Shown in pieces: positions 1-5,044 of a stretch of DNA of 5,678 nucleotides; position 1 is the stretch's first letter; each line of letters starts with the position of its first letter. A program made the translations under genes and the position numbers. The notes below the pieces were generated by a model that saw only the letters and a program-made list of their open reading frames with translations, did no database searches and had not been told where the DNA came from. This stretch comes from an uncultured Bacilli bacterium (GTDB lineage: Bacteria > Bacillota_I > Bacilli_A > RF39 > UBA660): positions 1 through 5,678 of the forward strand of contig CANQCH010000073.1 in the NCBI GenBank assembly GCA_947589165.1. Direction: 5' to 3'.

Positions 1-73
1 CATGGATTTGAACCATGGAACCCGAAGGAACAGATTTACAGTCTGCCGCGTTTGACCACTTCGCTATCCCTCC
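1..73 (-). tRNA. tRNA-Tyr (GUA), 3' end cut by window edge
   Basis: Read on the minus strand, the gene starts at 73 with the acceptor strand GGAGGGA. The D-arm follows, then an anticodon loop CTGTAAA with anticodon GTA (complement at 37-39), a longer class II variable arm and a T-arm CATGG-TTCAAAT-CCATG. The window begins exactly at the end of the T-stem, so the 3' acceptor strand and CCA are missing. The long variable arm with a GUA anticodon is typical of bacterial tRNA-Tyr. It is the last of three tandem tRNAs visible here and starts 4 nt after the CCA of tRNA-Thr; more tRNA genes may follow outside the window. Confidence 0.96.
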
Positions 74-77
74 AAAA

Positions 78-153
78 TGGTGCCGACTGAGGGAGTCGAA
101 CCCCCAACCTACTGATTACAAGTCAGTTGCGCTACCAGTTACGCTAAGTCGGC
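78..153 (-). tRNA. tRNA-Thr (UGU)
   Basis: This is a complete 76-nt cloverleaf on the minus strand. The 7-bp acceptor stem is GCCGACT with AGTCGGC, the anticodon stem is ACTGA/TCAGT, and the loop CTTGTAA carries anticodon TGT (complement at 118-120). The T-loop is TTCGACT, the discriminator base is A, and CCA is encoded at 78-80. It decodes ACN threonine codons. It sits 21 nt after tRNA-Val and 4 nt before tRNA-Tyr, so the three are almost certainly one transcript. Confidence 0.98.
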
Positions 154-174
154 GCTATAAAATTCCAAAAAAAA

Positions 175-251
175 TGGTGGGCGCTATAGGACTCGAACCT
201 ATGACCCCCTGCTTGTAAGGCAGGTGCTCTAACCAACTGAGCTAAGCGCCC
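175..251 (-). tRNA. tRNA-Val (UAC)
   Basis: This is a complete 77-nt cloverleaf on the minus strand. The acceptor stem is GGGCGCT with AGCGCCC, the D-arm contains AGCTCAGTTGGTTAGAGC, and the anticodon stem is CCTGC/GCAGG. The loop CTTACAA carries anticodon TAC (complement at 215-217). The T-loop is TTCGAGT, the discriminator base is A, and CCA is encoded at 175-177. It is the first tRNA of the Val-Thr-Tyr run and lies about 30 nt downstream of the start point predicted from the promoter at 287-315. Confidence 0.98.
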
Positions 252-261
252 ATTTAATATT

Positions 262-318
262 ATGCAATCACTCGATGACAATACCAATTATACTATATTA
301 AAATAAATAATGCAATCA
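262..318. repeat. 9-bp direct repeat ATGCAATCA flanking the tRNA promoter
   Basis: ATGCAATCA occurs at 262-270 and again at 310-318, 48 bp apart start to start. One copy overlaps the proposed -35 box and the other lies in the leader between the start point and tRNA-Val. It could be a paired regulator site or the remains of a small duplication. It is short and AT-rich, so chance is possible. Confidence 0.35.
287..315 (-). promoter_or_regulatory. Probable sigma-70/SigA promoter of the tRNA operon
   Basis: On the minus strand a perfect -10 box TATAAT (287-292) lies 17 nt downstream of a partial -35 box TTGCAT (310-315). Transcription would start near 280, giving a leader of about 30 nt before tRNA-Val. 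A better-looking TTGACA further upstream (near 333-339) is about 42 nt from the -10 and cannot pair with it. The call rests on consensus match and position only. Confidence 0.6.
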
Positions 319-341
319 TTTTTTGCCCGAAATTTGTCAAA

Positions 342-737
342 CTATTTTTTCTTCCGTTGGCGAATCATAACTTGATTATTATTTATTGGATATAAATTAG
401 CCGTTGGTTCCATTTTTAAAGATCTATCTTCTACTCTAAAAGGTTCTTCTTTGGTCTTTTGGGAAACCGGTAAAGAATCTTCAAGGCTTTCTTCAGCTGT
501 CATCATTTGGCTAATTTTTTGCCGTTTTTTAGCAAAATATTGACCAATTGTTAAATATGATACTGCAACACTAAAAACCGTAGCTGCCCCTCCGGCTAAA
601 ATGGCATCCACTAAAACGGCAGCTTCTTGACCACTTACAAAAAACATAACCCCTAAAAAAGTTAATCCCCCAATAAAACCATAAGTGGCAACTTCTTTTA
701 TAATAATATCTTTTATTTGTTCTTCTTTATCTTTCAT
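342..737 (-). CDS. Small two-helix membrane protein of unknown function (131 aa)
   Basis: I do not recognise this family. The ATG at 737 is preceded by GAGGG at 743-747 with a 5-nt gap, which supports the start; the stop is TAG. The protein has a charged N-terminus (residues 1-15, KDKEEQIKD). Two hydrophobic segments follow, at about 17-35 and 38-64, both glycine- and alanine-rich. Next come a basic stretch KKRQK (70-74) and a polar, probably disordered tail of about 55 residues ending in RQRKKK. The positive-inside rule suggests a hairpin with both ends in the cytoplasm. No catalytic motif or signal peptidase site is visible. It is transcribed away from the helicase gene and towards the tRNA genes. 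No convincing hairpin terminator lies between its stop and the tRNA promoter, so read-through into the tRNAs is possible. Confidence 0.8.
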   Translation of the reverse strand: MKDKEEQIKDIIIKEVATYGFIGGLTFLGVMFFVSGQEAAVLVDAILAGGAATVFSVAVSYLTIGQYFAKKRQKISQMMTAEESLEDSLPVSQKTKEEPFRVEDRSLKMEPTANLYPINNNQVMIRQRKKK

Positions 738-755
738 TTTTTCCCTCGAAAACTT

Positions 756-784
756 ATTTTAGTACATATTTGTCATAAAAACAA
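756..784 (-). promoter_or_regulatory. Probable promoter of the 131-aa membrane protein gene
   Basis: On the minus strand a -35-like TTGTTT (779-784) lies 17 nt from a -10-like TAAAAT (756-761). The start point would fall near 749, leaving a very short leader of about 12 nt that still includes the GAGGG ribosome site. It lies back to back with the helicase promoter, with only 8 bp between the two -35 boxes. The match to consensus is moderate. Confidence 0.5.
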
Positions 785-792
785 GTTAAATC

Positions 793-822
793 TTGACATT
801 AATCATAATTATTTGCTATTTT
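793..822 (+). promoter_or_regulatory. Probable extended -10 promoter of the helicase gene
   Basis: A perfect -35 box TTGACA (793-798) lies 18 nt before TATTTT (817-822). The -10 is preceded by TGC (814-816), giving the TGn extension that strengthens many Gram-positive promoters. Transcription would start near 829-830, leaving a leader of about 30 nt. The ribosome site AAAGGA (848-853) is 6 nt before the ATG at 860. Confidence 0.65.
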
Positions 823-859
823 AAAGTCGGATAGAACATAATAAAAGAAAGGAATTATT

Positions 860-2257
860 ATGTTAATCGCCGGCCAAAAGCCTGATCAATATCAAATGAC
901 TGCCATTAAAAGTAATAAAAATACCCTTTTAATCGCGGCCGCCGGTTCGGGCAAAACTTTTACCATTTTAGGCAAAATTATTTATTTAACTACCGTTTTA
1001 AACATTAAACCAGAAAATATTTTAGTTATTTCTTTTACCAATAAAAGTGTTGCGGATTTAAAAAAGAAAATTTCCCTACCTGTCGATATTTTTACTTTTC
1101 ATAAATTAGCCTTAAATATTTTAAAAACGAACAAAATAAATTATTCTATTGCTCCAGATGATTTATTAGAATACATTACGAAGGAATATTTTTATAGTCT
1201 GGCTAACGAAAAATTAAAATTAAAGATTTTAAAATATTATCATTATTATACTTATGAAGAATTTTTATCCTCGTCGGCTTTTAGCGGTTTACAAAAAATA
1301 ATTACGACTTTTATTCATTTGTATAAAACTAATGCTAAAACTATCACGGACATAAAAACGCTTTTTCCTTGCGATAAATTAATCATGACTTTAATCAGCC
1401 AAATTTTTTTCATTTATCAAAAGGAATTAAGAAGTACCAATGCCCAAGATTTTGATGATTTAATAATTACAGCGACGAAATATGCTGATAATTATAAAAG
1501 TTATCAATATATTATCATTGATGAATTTCAAGATACTTCTTTAATTAGGTGGAATTTGGTTAATAAAATACGTCTCGTGAATAAAGCTAAAATATTTGCC
1601 GTGGGGGATGATTATCAATCCATTTTTAAATTTTCCGGCTGTGATATTAATATTTTTTTAAATTTTACTTTCTTAGTTGAGGATGCTATCATTTTAAAAC
1701 TCAAATATACTTATCGCAATAGCCAAGAATTAATTGATATTGCGAGCCGCTTTATTCGGCGAAATAAAGCCCAAATTGAAAAACAATTACTTAGTCCCAA
1801 ACATCTAAAAAAACCGCTTAAAATTAGCTATTTTGGACAAAAAAGGACTAGTTTGTTAAAACTTTTACATAAAGTTTTAACTTATGAAGATATTTTGGTT
1901 TTAGGTCGAAACAATTTTGATTTAAAAAATTATTTACCACCAAATTATCCTTTTACCCAAGAAGGTTTTTATTACAAAGCTAAATTTATTCGTTATCTTA
2001 CCGTTCATTCGGCCAAAGGTTTAGAAGCTGATTGTGTAATTGTAATTAATTTAGAAAATAATTTATATGGTTTTCCCAACCAATTAGCTAATCCCCAATT
2101 AATTGATTTATTACAAGCCAAAGAAACCAATATCATGTATGCGGAAGAACGGCGCTTATTTTATGTTGCCTTAACGCGAACGCGCAACGAAGTTTATTTA
2201 TTAGTTCCCTGGCGGAATAAATCAATTTTTGTGAAAGAAATAAAAAAATATATTTAG
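860..2257 (+). CDS. Compact superfamily 1A DNA helicase, UvrD/Rep/HelD-like (465 aa)
   Basis: This is an ATP-driven 3'-5' DNA translocase or helicase of the UvrD/Rep superfamily, judged by an ordered motif set. The Q motif is PDQYQMTAI (8-16), Walker A is AAAGSGKT (26-33), motif Ia is ISFTNKS (57-63) and Ib is TFHKLA (79-84). Walker B is IIIDEFQD (218-225), motif III VGDDYQSIFKFSG (248-260), motif IV YTYRNSQEL (283-291), motif V TVHSAKGLEAD (381-391) and motif VI EERRLFYVALTRTR (429-442). The VGDDYQSIFKFSG and HSAKGLEAD signatures resemble helicase IV (HelD of E. coli) more than UvrD or PcrA. At 465 residues it is much shorter than UvrD or E. coli HelD (roughly 680-720 aa). Motif I begins near residue 26, so no N-terminal accessory domain is present. 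Only about 90 residues separate motifs IV and V, so subdomain 2B must be reduced or missing. All catalytic motifs look intact. It is monocistronic, with its own promoter, and converges with the operon downstream. The role could be DNA repair, replication restart or clearing of bound proteins; sequence alone does not decide. Confidence 0.93.
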   Translation: MLIAGQKPDQYQMTAIKSNKNTLLIAAAGSGKTFTILGKIIYLTTVLNIKPENILVISFTNKSVADLKKKISLPVDIFTFHKLALNILKTNKINYSIAPDDLLEYITKEYFYSLANEKLKLKILKYYHYYTYEEFLSSSAFSGLQKIITTFIHLYKTNAKTITDIKTLFPCDKLIMTLISQIFFIYQKELRSTNAQDFDDLIITATKYADNYKSYQYIIIDEFQDTSLIRWNLVNKIRLVNKAKIFAVGDDYQSIFKFSGCDINIFLNFTFLVEDAIILKLKYTYRNSQELIDIASRFIRRNKAQIEKQLLSPKHLKKPLKISYFGQKRTSLLKLLHKVLTYEDILVLGRNNFDLKNYLPPNYPFTQEGFYYKAKFIRYLTVHSAKGLEADCVIVINLENNLYGFPNQLANPQLIDLLQAKETNIMYAEERRLFYVALTRTRNEVYLLVPWRNKSIFVKEIKKYI

Positions 2258-2307
2258 TTATCATCCCTTTTATAATGGATTAACATGAATAATAACTAAA
2301 TATATTT
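2246..2307. terminator. Perfect 16-bp inverted repeat between convergent genes, probable bidirectional terminator
   Basis: AAATATATTTAGTTAT (2246-2261) is the exact reverse complement of ATAACTAAATATATTT (2292-2307), with a 30-nt loop. The left arm covers the last helicase codons and its TAG stop. The right arm covers codons for IYLVI near the C-terminus of the cation transporter on the other strand. Read on the minus strand, the hairpin is followed directly by a T-rich run (complement of 2236-2245), as expected for a rho-independent terminator of the operon. In the plus direction a weaker T-rich run occurs near 2312-2333. The stem holds only two G-C pairs, so hairpin strength is in doubt. 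Confidence 0.55.
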
Positions 2308-3133
2308 CCGGTATTTTTTCCCCTATTTCTTTTTCTAAATTATTGGCAATCGCATGACTATCAAAAGTTGACATTTGCCCATTTACAAAAATCGTAAAAG
2401 ATATTTGATATTGATAACCCACCGGCGTTGAATTAAAATGATTAATTTTTTTCACTTCCGGATATTGTTTAATTATTTCTAAAACTTTATTTTTTGTATC
2501 CCCCGAGATTGATTTATCCATTAAGACATCGTAACTTTTCTTTAAAATTTTAAGAGCTTCAATTAAAATCCAAAGGGCAATTCCTAAACATACCAAACAA
2601 TCAAAAATATAAATGTGGGCCAAACTTAACAAAGCCGAGATTAAATTAAAAGCAGTAATTACACAATCATTACGATGATCCTTGTAAGATGCTTCAATTA
2701 AAACATTAGGCATCTTTTTCGCTAAATGTTTATTATACCAATATAAAACTAATTTCACACTAATGGTCACTAAGCAAACCACAATTAACCAAACGGAAAA
2801 TTGCACATGGCTTTTCGTCCAAAATGTTGCCAAGGTATCCCGAAATAATTTTAAACTTAAGATAATCATCATAAAACTAATGAATAATGAATAAATATAT
2901 TCGGCCTTACCATGACCTAAATTATGATCTTCATCGCTGGGTTTACTCGCAATATAGTTACCAACAAAAGCGATAAATGAAGATAAAATATCACTTAAAC
3001 TATTAAAAGCGTCCGCCAGCATCGCTTGACTATGGGTAAAAAGAGCCACAATTCCTTTAATAACACCTAAAAAGAAATTGCCTACCATACTTAAGCAACT
3101 TGCTTTTTTTACCTCTTGATAACGATCTATCAT
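2270..3133 (-). CDS. Cation diffusion facilitator (CDF) family metal exporter, MntE-like site
   Basis: This inner-membrane, proton-coupled exporter of divalent metal belongs to the CDF family. I take the ATG at 3133 (287 aa), which forms a TAATG overlap with the stop of the upstream gene. An in-frame TTG at 3157 would add 8 residues but has no ribosome site before it. Numbering from the ATG, TM2 carries ADAFNSLSD with metal ligands N44 and D48. A loop HNLGHGKAEYI (70-80) is the usual CDF signature, and TM5 carries SYKDHRND with D152 and D156. Six hydrophobic segments are followed by a cytoplasmic C-terminal domain from about residue 205, and the length is normal. Zinc CDFs usually show HxxxD in both helices, whereas NxxxD plus DxxxD resembles the ND-DD site of streptococcal manganese exporter MntE. 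Manganese is therefore the best guess, though iron or other metals remain possible. It is the last gene of the trmD operon and ends 12 nt from the convergent helicase stop. Confidence 0.92.
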   Translation of the reverse strand: MIDRYQEVKKASCLSMVGNFFLGVIKGIVALFTHSQAMLADAFNSLSDILSSFIAFVGNYIASKPSDEDHNLGHGKAEYIYSLFISFMMIILSLKLFRDTLATFWTKSHVQFSVWLIVVCLVTISVKLVLYWYNKHLAKKMPNVLIEASYKDHRNDCVITAFNLISALLSLAHIYIFDCLVCLGIALWILIEALKILKKSYDVLMDKSISGDTKNKVLEIIKQYPEVKKINHFNSTPVGYQYQISFTIFVNGQMSTFDSHAIANNLEKEIGEKIPEIYLVIIHVNPL

Positions 3134-3426
3134 TATTTTTCTTGGTGCTCCTTCCAATGGGCCGTTAAAGTCATATTATGAGTAACCGGCATCATAAAAT
3201 CATATTCTTCATCTAAATAATACCAACCTAAAAAATCATAACCGGATAAGATAGGATCATTCGGCTTTTGTACTTGGCCATTAATTCTTATTTCTTGCGC
3301 CGCTGGCCATGTTCCCCCTTTAGAATCAAAAATGACCGTAAAGGTTCGTAATTTTGTAAAATAAAAAAAGCTAAAACCGCCAATAACTAGGAATATAGCC
3401 ATGGCTATAAATATTTTTTGTTTCAT
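3133..3426 (-). CDS. Membrane-anchored single InlB B-repeat (Listeria-Bacteroides repeat) protein (97 aa)
   Basis: One N-terminal hydrophobic helix (about residues 5-24, after MKQK) acts as a signal anchor with no clear cleavage site. It is followed by a single B-repeat of about 64 residues (28-91). The repeat hallmarks are all visible: FTVIFDSKGGT (29-39), a Gln-rich strand, the P..PILSGYDFLGWYY block (about 55-70), YDFMMPVTHNMTL and a final AHW. Such repeats normally occur in tandem in large adhesins or secreted surface proteins, and a free-standing single repeat is unusual. There is no LPxTG sorting motif. The likely topology is N-in with the repeat outside the membrane. The ATG overlaps the upstream TAA as TAATG, and AAAGGAG (3437-3443) lies 10 nt before it. 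Function is unknown; a small beta-grasp binding module at the cell surface is a reasonable inference. Confidence 0.85.
   Translation of the reverse strand: MKQKIFIAMAIFLVIGGFSFFYFTKLRTFTVIFDSKGGTWPAAQEIRINGQVQKPNDPILSGYDFLGWYYLDEEYDFMMPVTHNMTLTAHWKEHQEK
3148..3153 (-). promoter_or_regulatory. AAGGAG ribosome site deciding the CDF start
   Basis: AAGGAG on the minus strand lies 14 nt before the ATG at 3133 and just inside the region that would be coding if TTG at 3157 were used. The gap is longer than ideal, but the TAATG junction at 3131-3135 means translation can also be handed over from the upstream gene. This favours the ATG over the TTG. Confidence 0.5.
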
Positions 3427-3860
3427 TATCGTCGCGCTCCTTTACTTGCATTTAATTCCGCTGTTCGATTTTGATATAATTGAACAGCTAATTTTTTGAC
3501 TTCGATTTCTAAAATACTTAATTTTTTTTCATATTTTTCTAAGACTTTTTGTTGGACTTTTTCTTCATATTTATAGGCTAAAAGTTGTTTTAACCGTTTT
3601 AACTCCGTATAAGCCACTAACGTACTCGTCCCATCATCATTAGTTGTATTTAATAAATTATAGATATAACTAACAATTTTTTTATATTCTTTAGCTAACT
3701 TTTGGCGAAAAATTTGTTCTTTTAAATCACTATCTAAAACGGTAATTTTTTTGATCTCAGCATACTGTTTATTTTTAGGGGTAAATTCATAACCATTGCT
3801 AGTTTGATAACTCACATGGGCTTTTTTGATACTCTCTTTTTTAATAATATATTTACTCAT
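3426..3860 (-). CDS. Unknown charged, mainly helical cytoplasmic protein (144 aa)
   Basis: I do not recognise this family. It is rich in Lys and Glu and has no membrane segment or signal peptide. Residues 1-40 are basic and may form strands. Residues 44-72 look helical (SDLKEQIFRQKLAKEYKKI region), a polar turn NTTNDDGTST spans 71-80, and 84-130 form a long heptad-like helix, probably a coiled coil. The C-terminus is ASKGARR. The start at 3860 lies 3 nt after the trmD stop. Its ribosome site GGAG (3867-3870) is made of the last trmD codons, so translation is probably coupled to trmD. In many Bacillota rplS (ribosomal protein L19) occupies this place after trmD, but this protein shows no likeness to L19. 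It might act in RNA or protein binding, but nothing in the sequence proves that. Confidence 0.8.
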   Translation of the reverse strand: MSKYIIKKESIKKAHVSYQTSNGYEFTPKNKQYAEIKKITVLDSDLKEQIFRQKLAKEYKKIVSYIYNLLNTTNDDGTSTLVAYTELKRLKQLLAYKYEEKVQQKVLEKYEKKLSILEIEVKKLAVQLYQNRTAELNASKGARR

Positions 3861-3863
3861 GAT

Positions 3864-4532
3864 TTACTCCATTAAATCCGGTCGATTCTTTTTCGTAATA
3901 TTTCGCCGGGCTTCTTCCCGATAAGCTTTAATTTTCGCATGATCGCCACTTAATAATACATCGGGAACTTTTAAATTGCGATATTCACTCGGTTTAGTAT
4001 AATTGGGATAATCTAAAAGATTTTCTTCGAAGGATTCACTAGTTAAGCTATCAGCATTAATGACCCCGGGAATAAGCCTTGATACCGCATCAATAACGAC
4101 CATCGCTGGTACTTCGCCCCCGGTTAAGACATAATCCCCAATACTAACTTCTAAATCGACTAAAGTCTTAATTCTTTCATCAAAACCTTCATAACGACCA
4201 CATATTAATATTATATGCTTCGCTTGACTAATTTCGCGGGCCATTTGTTGTTTAAAAGGTTTACCACTTGGCGAAAGCATAATAACTACGGAATCCGGGG
4301 TTTTAATTTCATCTAAACAACGAAAGATTGGTTCACAACGTAAAACCATCCCCGGTCCACCCCCATAAGGTGTATCATCAACTTGGCCATTATTTAAAGG
4401 CGAATAATCCCGAAAGTTAATCAAATTAATTTCTAGTAGCTTTTTTTCAATCGCCCGTTTAATAATTGATTCACTTAAAAAACCGGTAAATAAATTTGGA
4501 AATAATGTTAAAATATCAATTTTCATACCCAT
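3864..4532 (-). CDS. trmD: tRNA (guanine-37-N1)-methyltransferase TrmD
   Basis: TrmD uses S-adenosylmethionine to methylate G37 next to the anticodon of tRNAs reading CUN, CCN and CGG codons, which prevents +1 frameshifting. It is a trefoil-knot (SPOUT) homodimer. Family signatures, numbered from the chosen ATG, are DDTPYGGGPGM (52-62), LICGRYEGFDER (109-120), SIGDYVLTGGEVPAM (130-144), SRLIPGV (151-157, with the conserved Arg 152), LLDYPNYTKP (172-181) and SGDHAKI (195-201). At 222 aa it is a little shorter than the usual 240-255, mainly at the C-terminus. The position of the catalytic Asp (D169 in E. coli, in a DSF context) is Glu here (E166, ESF). The start ATG at 4532 is supported by AGGGAT (4538-4543). 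An ATG at 4526, giving MKIDILTLFP like many homologues, is the alternative, and a GTG at 4535 is too close to the ribosome site. The gene follows rimM by 17 nt. Confidence 0.98.
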   Translation of the reverse strand: MGMKIDILTLFPNLFTGFLSESIIKRAIEKKLLEINLINFRDYSPLNNGQVDDTPYGGGPGMVLRCEPIFRCLDEIKTPDSVVIMLSPSGKPFKQQMAREISQAKHIILICGRYEGFDERIKTLVDLEVSIGDYVLTGGEVPAMVVIDAVSRLIPGVINADSLTSESFEENLLDYPNYTKPSEYRNLKVPDVLLSGDHAKIKAYREEARRNITKKNRPDLME

Positions 4533-4537
4533 CACTT

Positions 4538-4543
4538 ATCCCT
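4538..4543 (-). promoter_or_regulatory. Ribosome site for trmD
   Basis: AGGGAT on the minus strand lies in the 17-nt gap between the rimM stop and trmD. From the end of AGGG there are 7 nt to the ATG at 4532 and 13 nt to the ATG at 4526. Spacing therefore favours 4532, while likeness to homologues favours 4526. Confidence 0.5.
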
Positions 4544-4549
4544 ATTATA

Positions 4550-5044
4550 CTACATAATTAAGGCTTTAGCATTACTTACCTTGAGAGTGTTTTGTTCCCG
4601 ATCATATGCCAAAATGTAAGCTTTAACAAGGGGAATTAAAAATTCTTTTGCCCCCTTTACTTTTAAATAATTATAATATTTACCTTCTTCTATATCTAAA
4701 CCAATGCCTAATTTTTCATCGTTTTCCCTCACGATAGCCCCAATTAATTCACTTTCTAAATATTCTTCTTCATCTAAATTAATTTCGGCAATGTTGACAT
4801 ATAAAGTTTGATTTAGTAAAGGTTTAATTAAATCAAGATTCGTTAAATCTTGCAACATAATTAAATCATAGACCCCAGATTTTTGATAACTTTTAATTAC
4901 ATAAGGCGTATGATTAGCCCCCACATATAATTTTTGCCCTTCTTGAAAAATTTTATCCTTTAAATTAGTATGACTAAGTACTTTAATTTTGCCATTTAAG
5001 CCATGAGCTTTGACGAAAGTACCAATGGCAACAAATTTATTCAT
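4550..5044 (-). CDS. rimM: Ribosome maturation factor RimM
   Basis: RimM binds ribosomal protein S19 and helps 16S rRNA processing and assembly of the 30S head. The N-terminal beta-barrel (about residues 1-83) holds the family signature FVAIGTFVKAHGLNGKIKV (4-22). The C-terminal PRC-barrel runs from about 91 to 162 and includes ESELIGAIV (97-105), the NYLKVKG strand (125-131) and EFLIPLVKAYI (134-144). The length of 164 aa is normal. I chose the ATG at 5044 because GAGG (5051-5054) sits 6 nt before it and the protein then begins MNKFVAIG like homologues. An in-frame ATG at 5056 would add MRLI but lacks a ribosome site. The gene overlaps the upstream methyltransferase gene by 8 nt and lies 17 nt before trmD; rimM-trmD is the usual bacterial pair. 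Confidence 0.97.
   Translation of the reverse strand: MNKFVAIGTFVKAHGLNGKIKVLSHTNLKDKIFQEGQKLYVGANHTPYVIKSYQKSGVYDLIMLQDLTNLDLIKPLLNQTLYVNIAEINLDEEEYLESELIGAIVRENDEKLGIGLDIEEGKYYNYLKVKGAKEFLIPLVKAYILAYDREQNTLKVSNAKALIM

Noticed and set aside
15..218. A 67-codon plus-strand open frame over the tRNA genes
   Set aside because: It lies wholly across three tRNA genes in antisense and has no ribosome site; such frames over tRNAs are a common artefact.
333..339. TTGACA on the minus strand upstream of the tRNA cluster
   Set aside because: It is about 42 nt from the TATAAT at 287-292, and no other -10 box at 16-18 nt is apparent, so it is unlikely to be the working -35.
860..2257. Helicase as part of an anti-phage defence system
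   Set aside because: It stands alone, with no nuclease, protease or other defence partner beside it; the neighbours are a small membrane protein and a housekeeping operon.
860..2257. Helicase as the RNA polymerase-recycling HelD of Gram-positive bacteria
   Set aside because: That protein has long N-terminal and inserted arms that contact RNA polymerase, whereas here Walker A begins near residue 26 and no such arms fit in 465 residues.
4544..4572. TATAAT on the minus strand just before trmD, as a possible internal promoter
   Set aside because: The hexamer 17 nt upstream is ATGCTA, a poor -35, and the site lies in a 17-nt gap of a coupled operon. It may be chance in AT-rich DNA.
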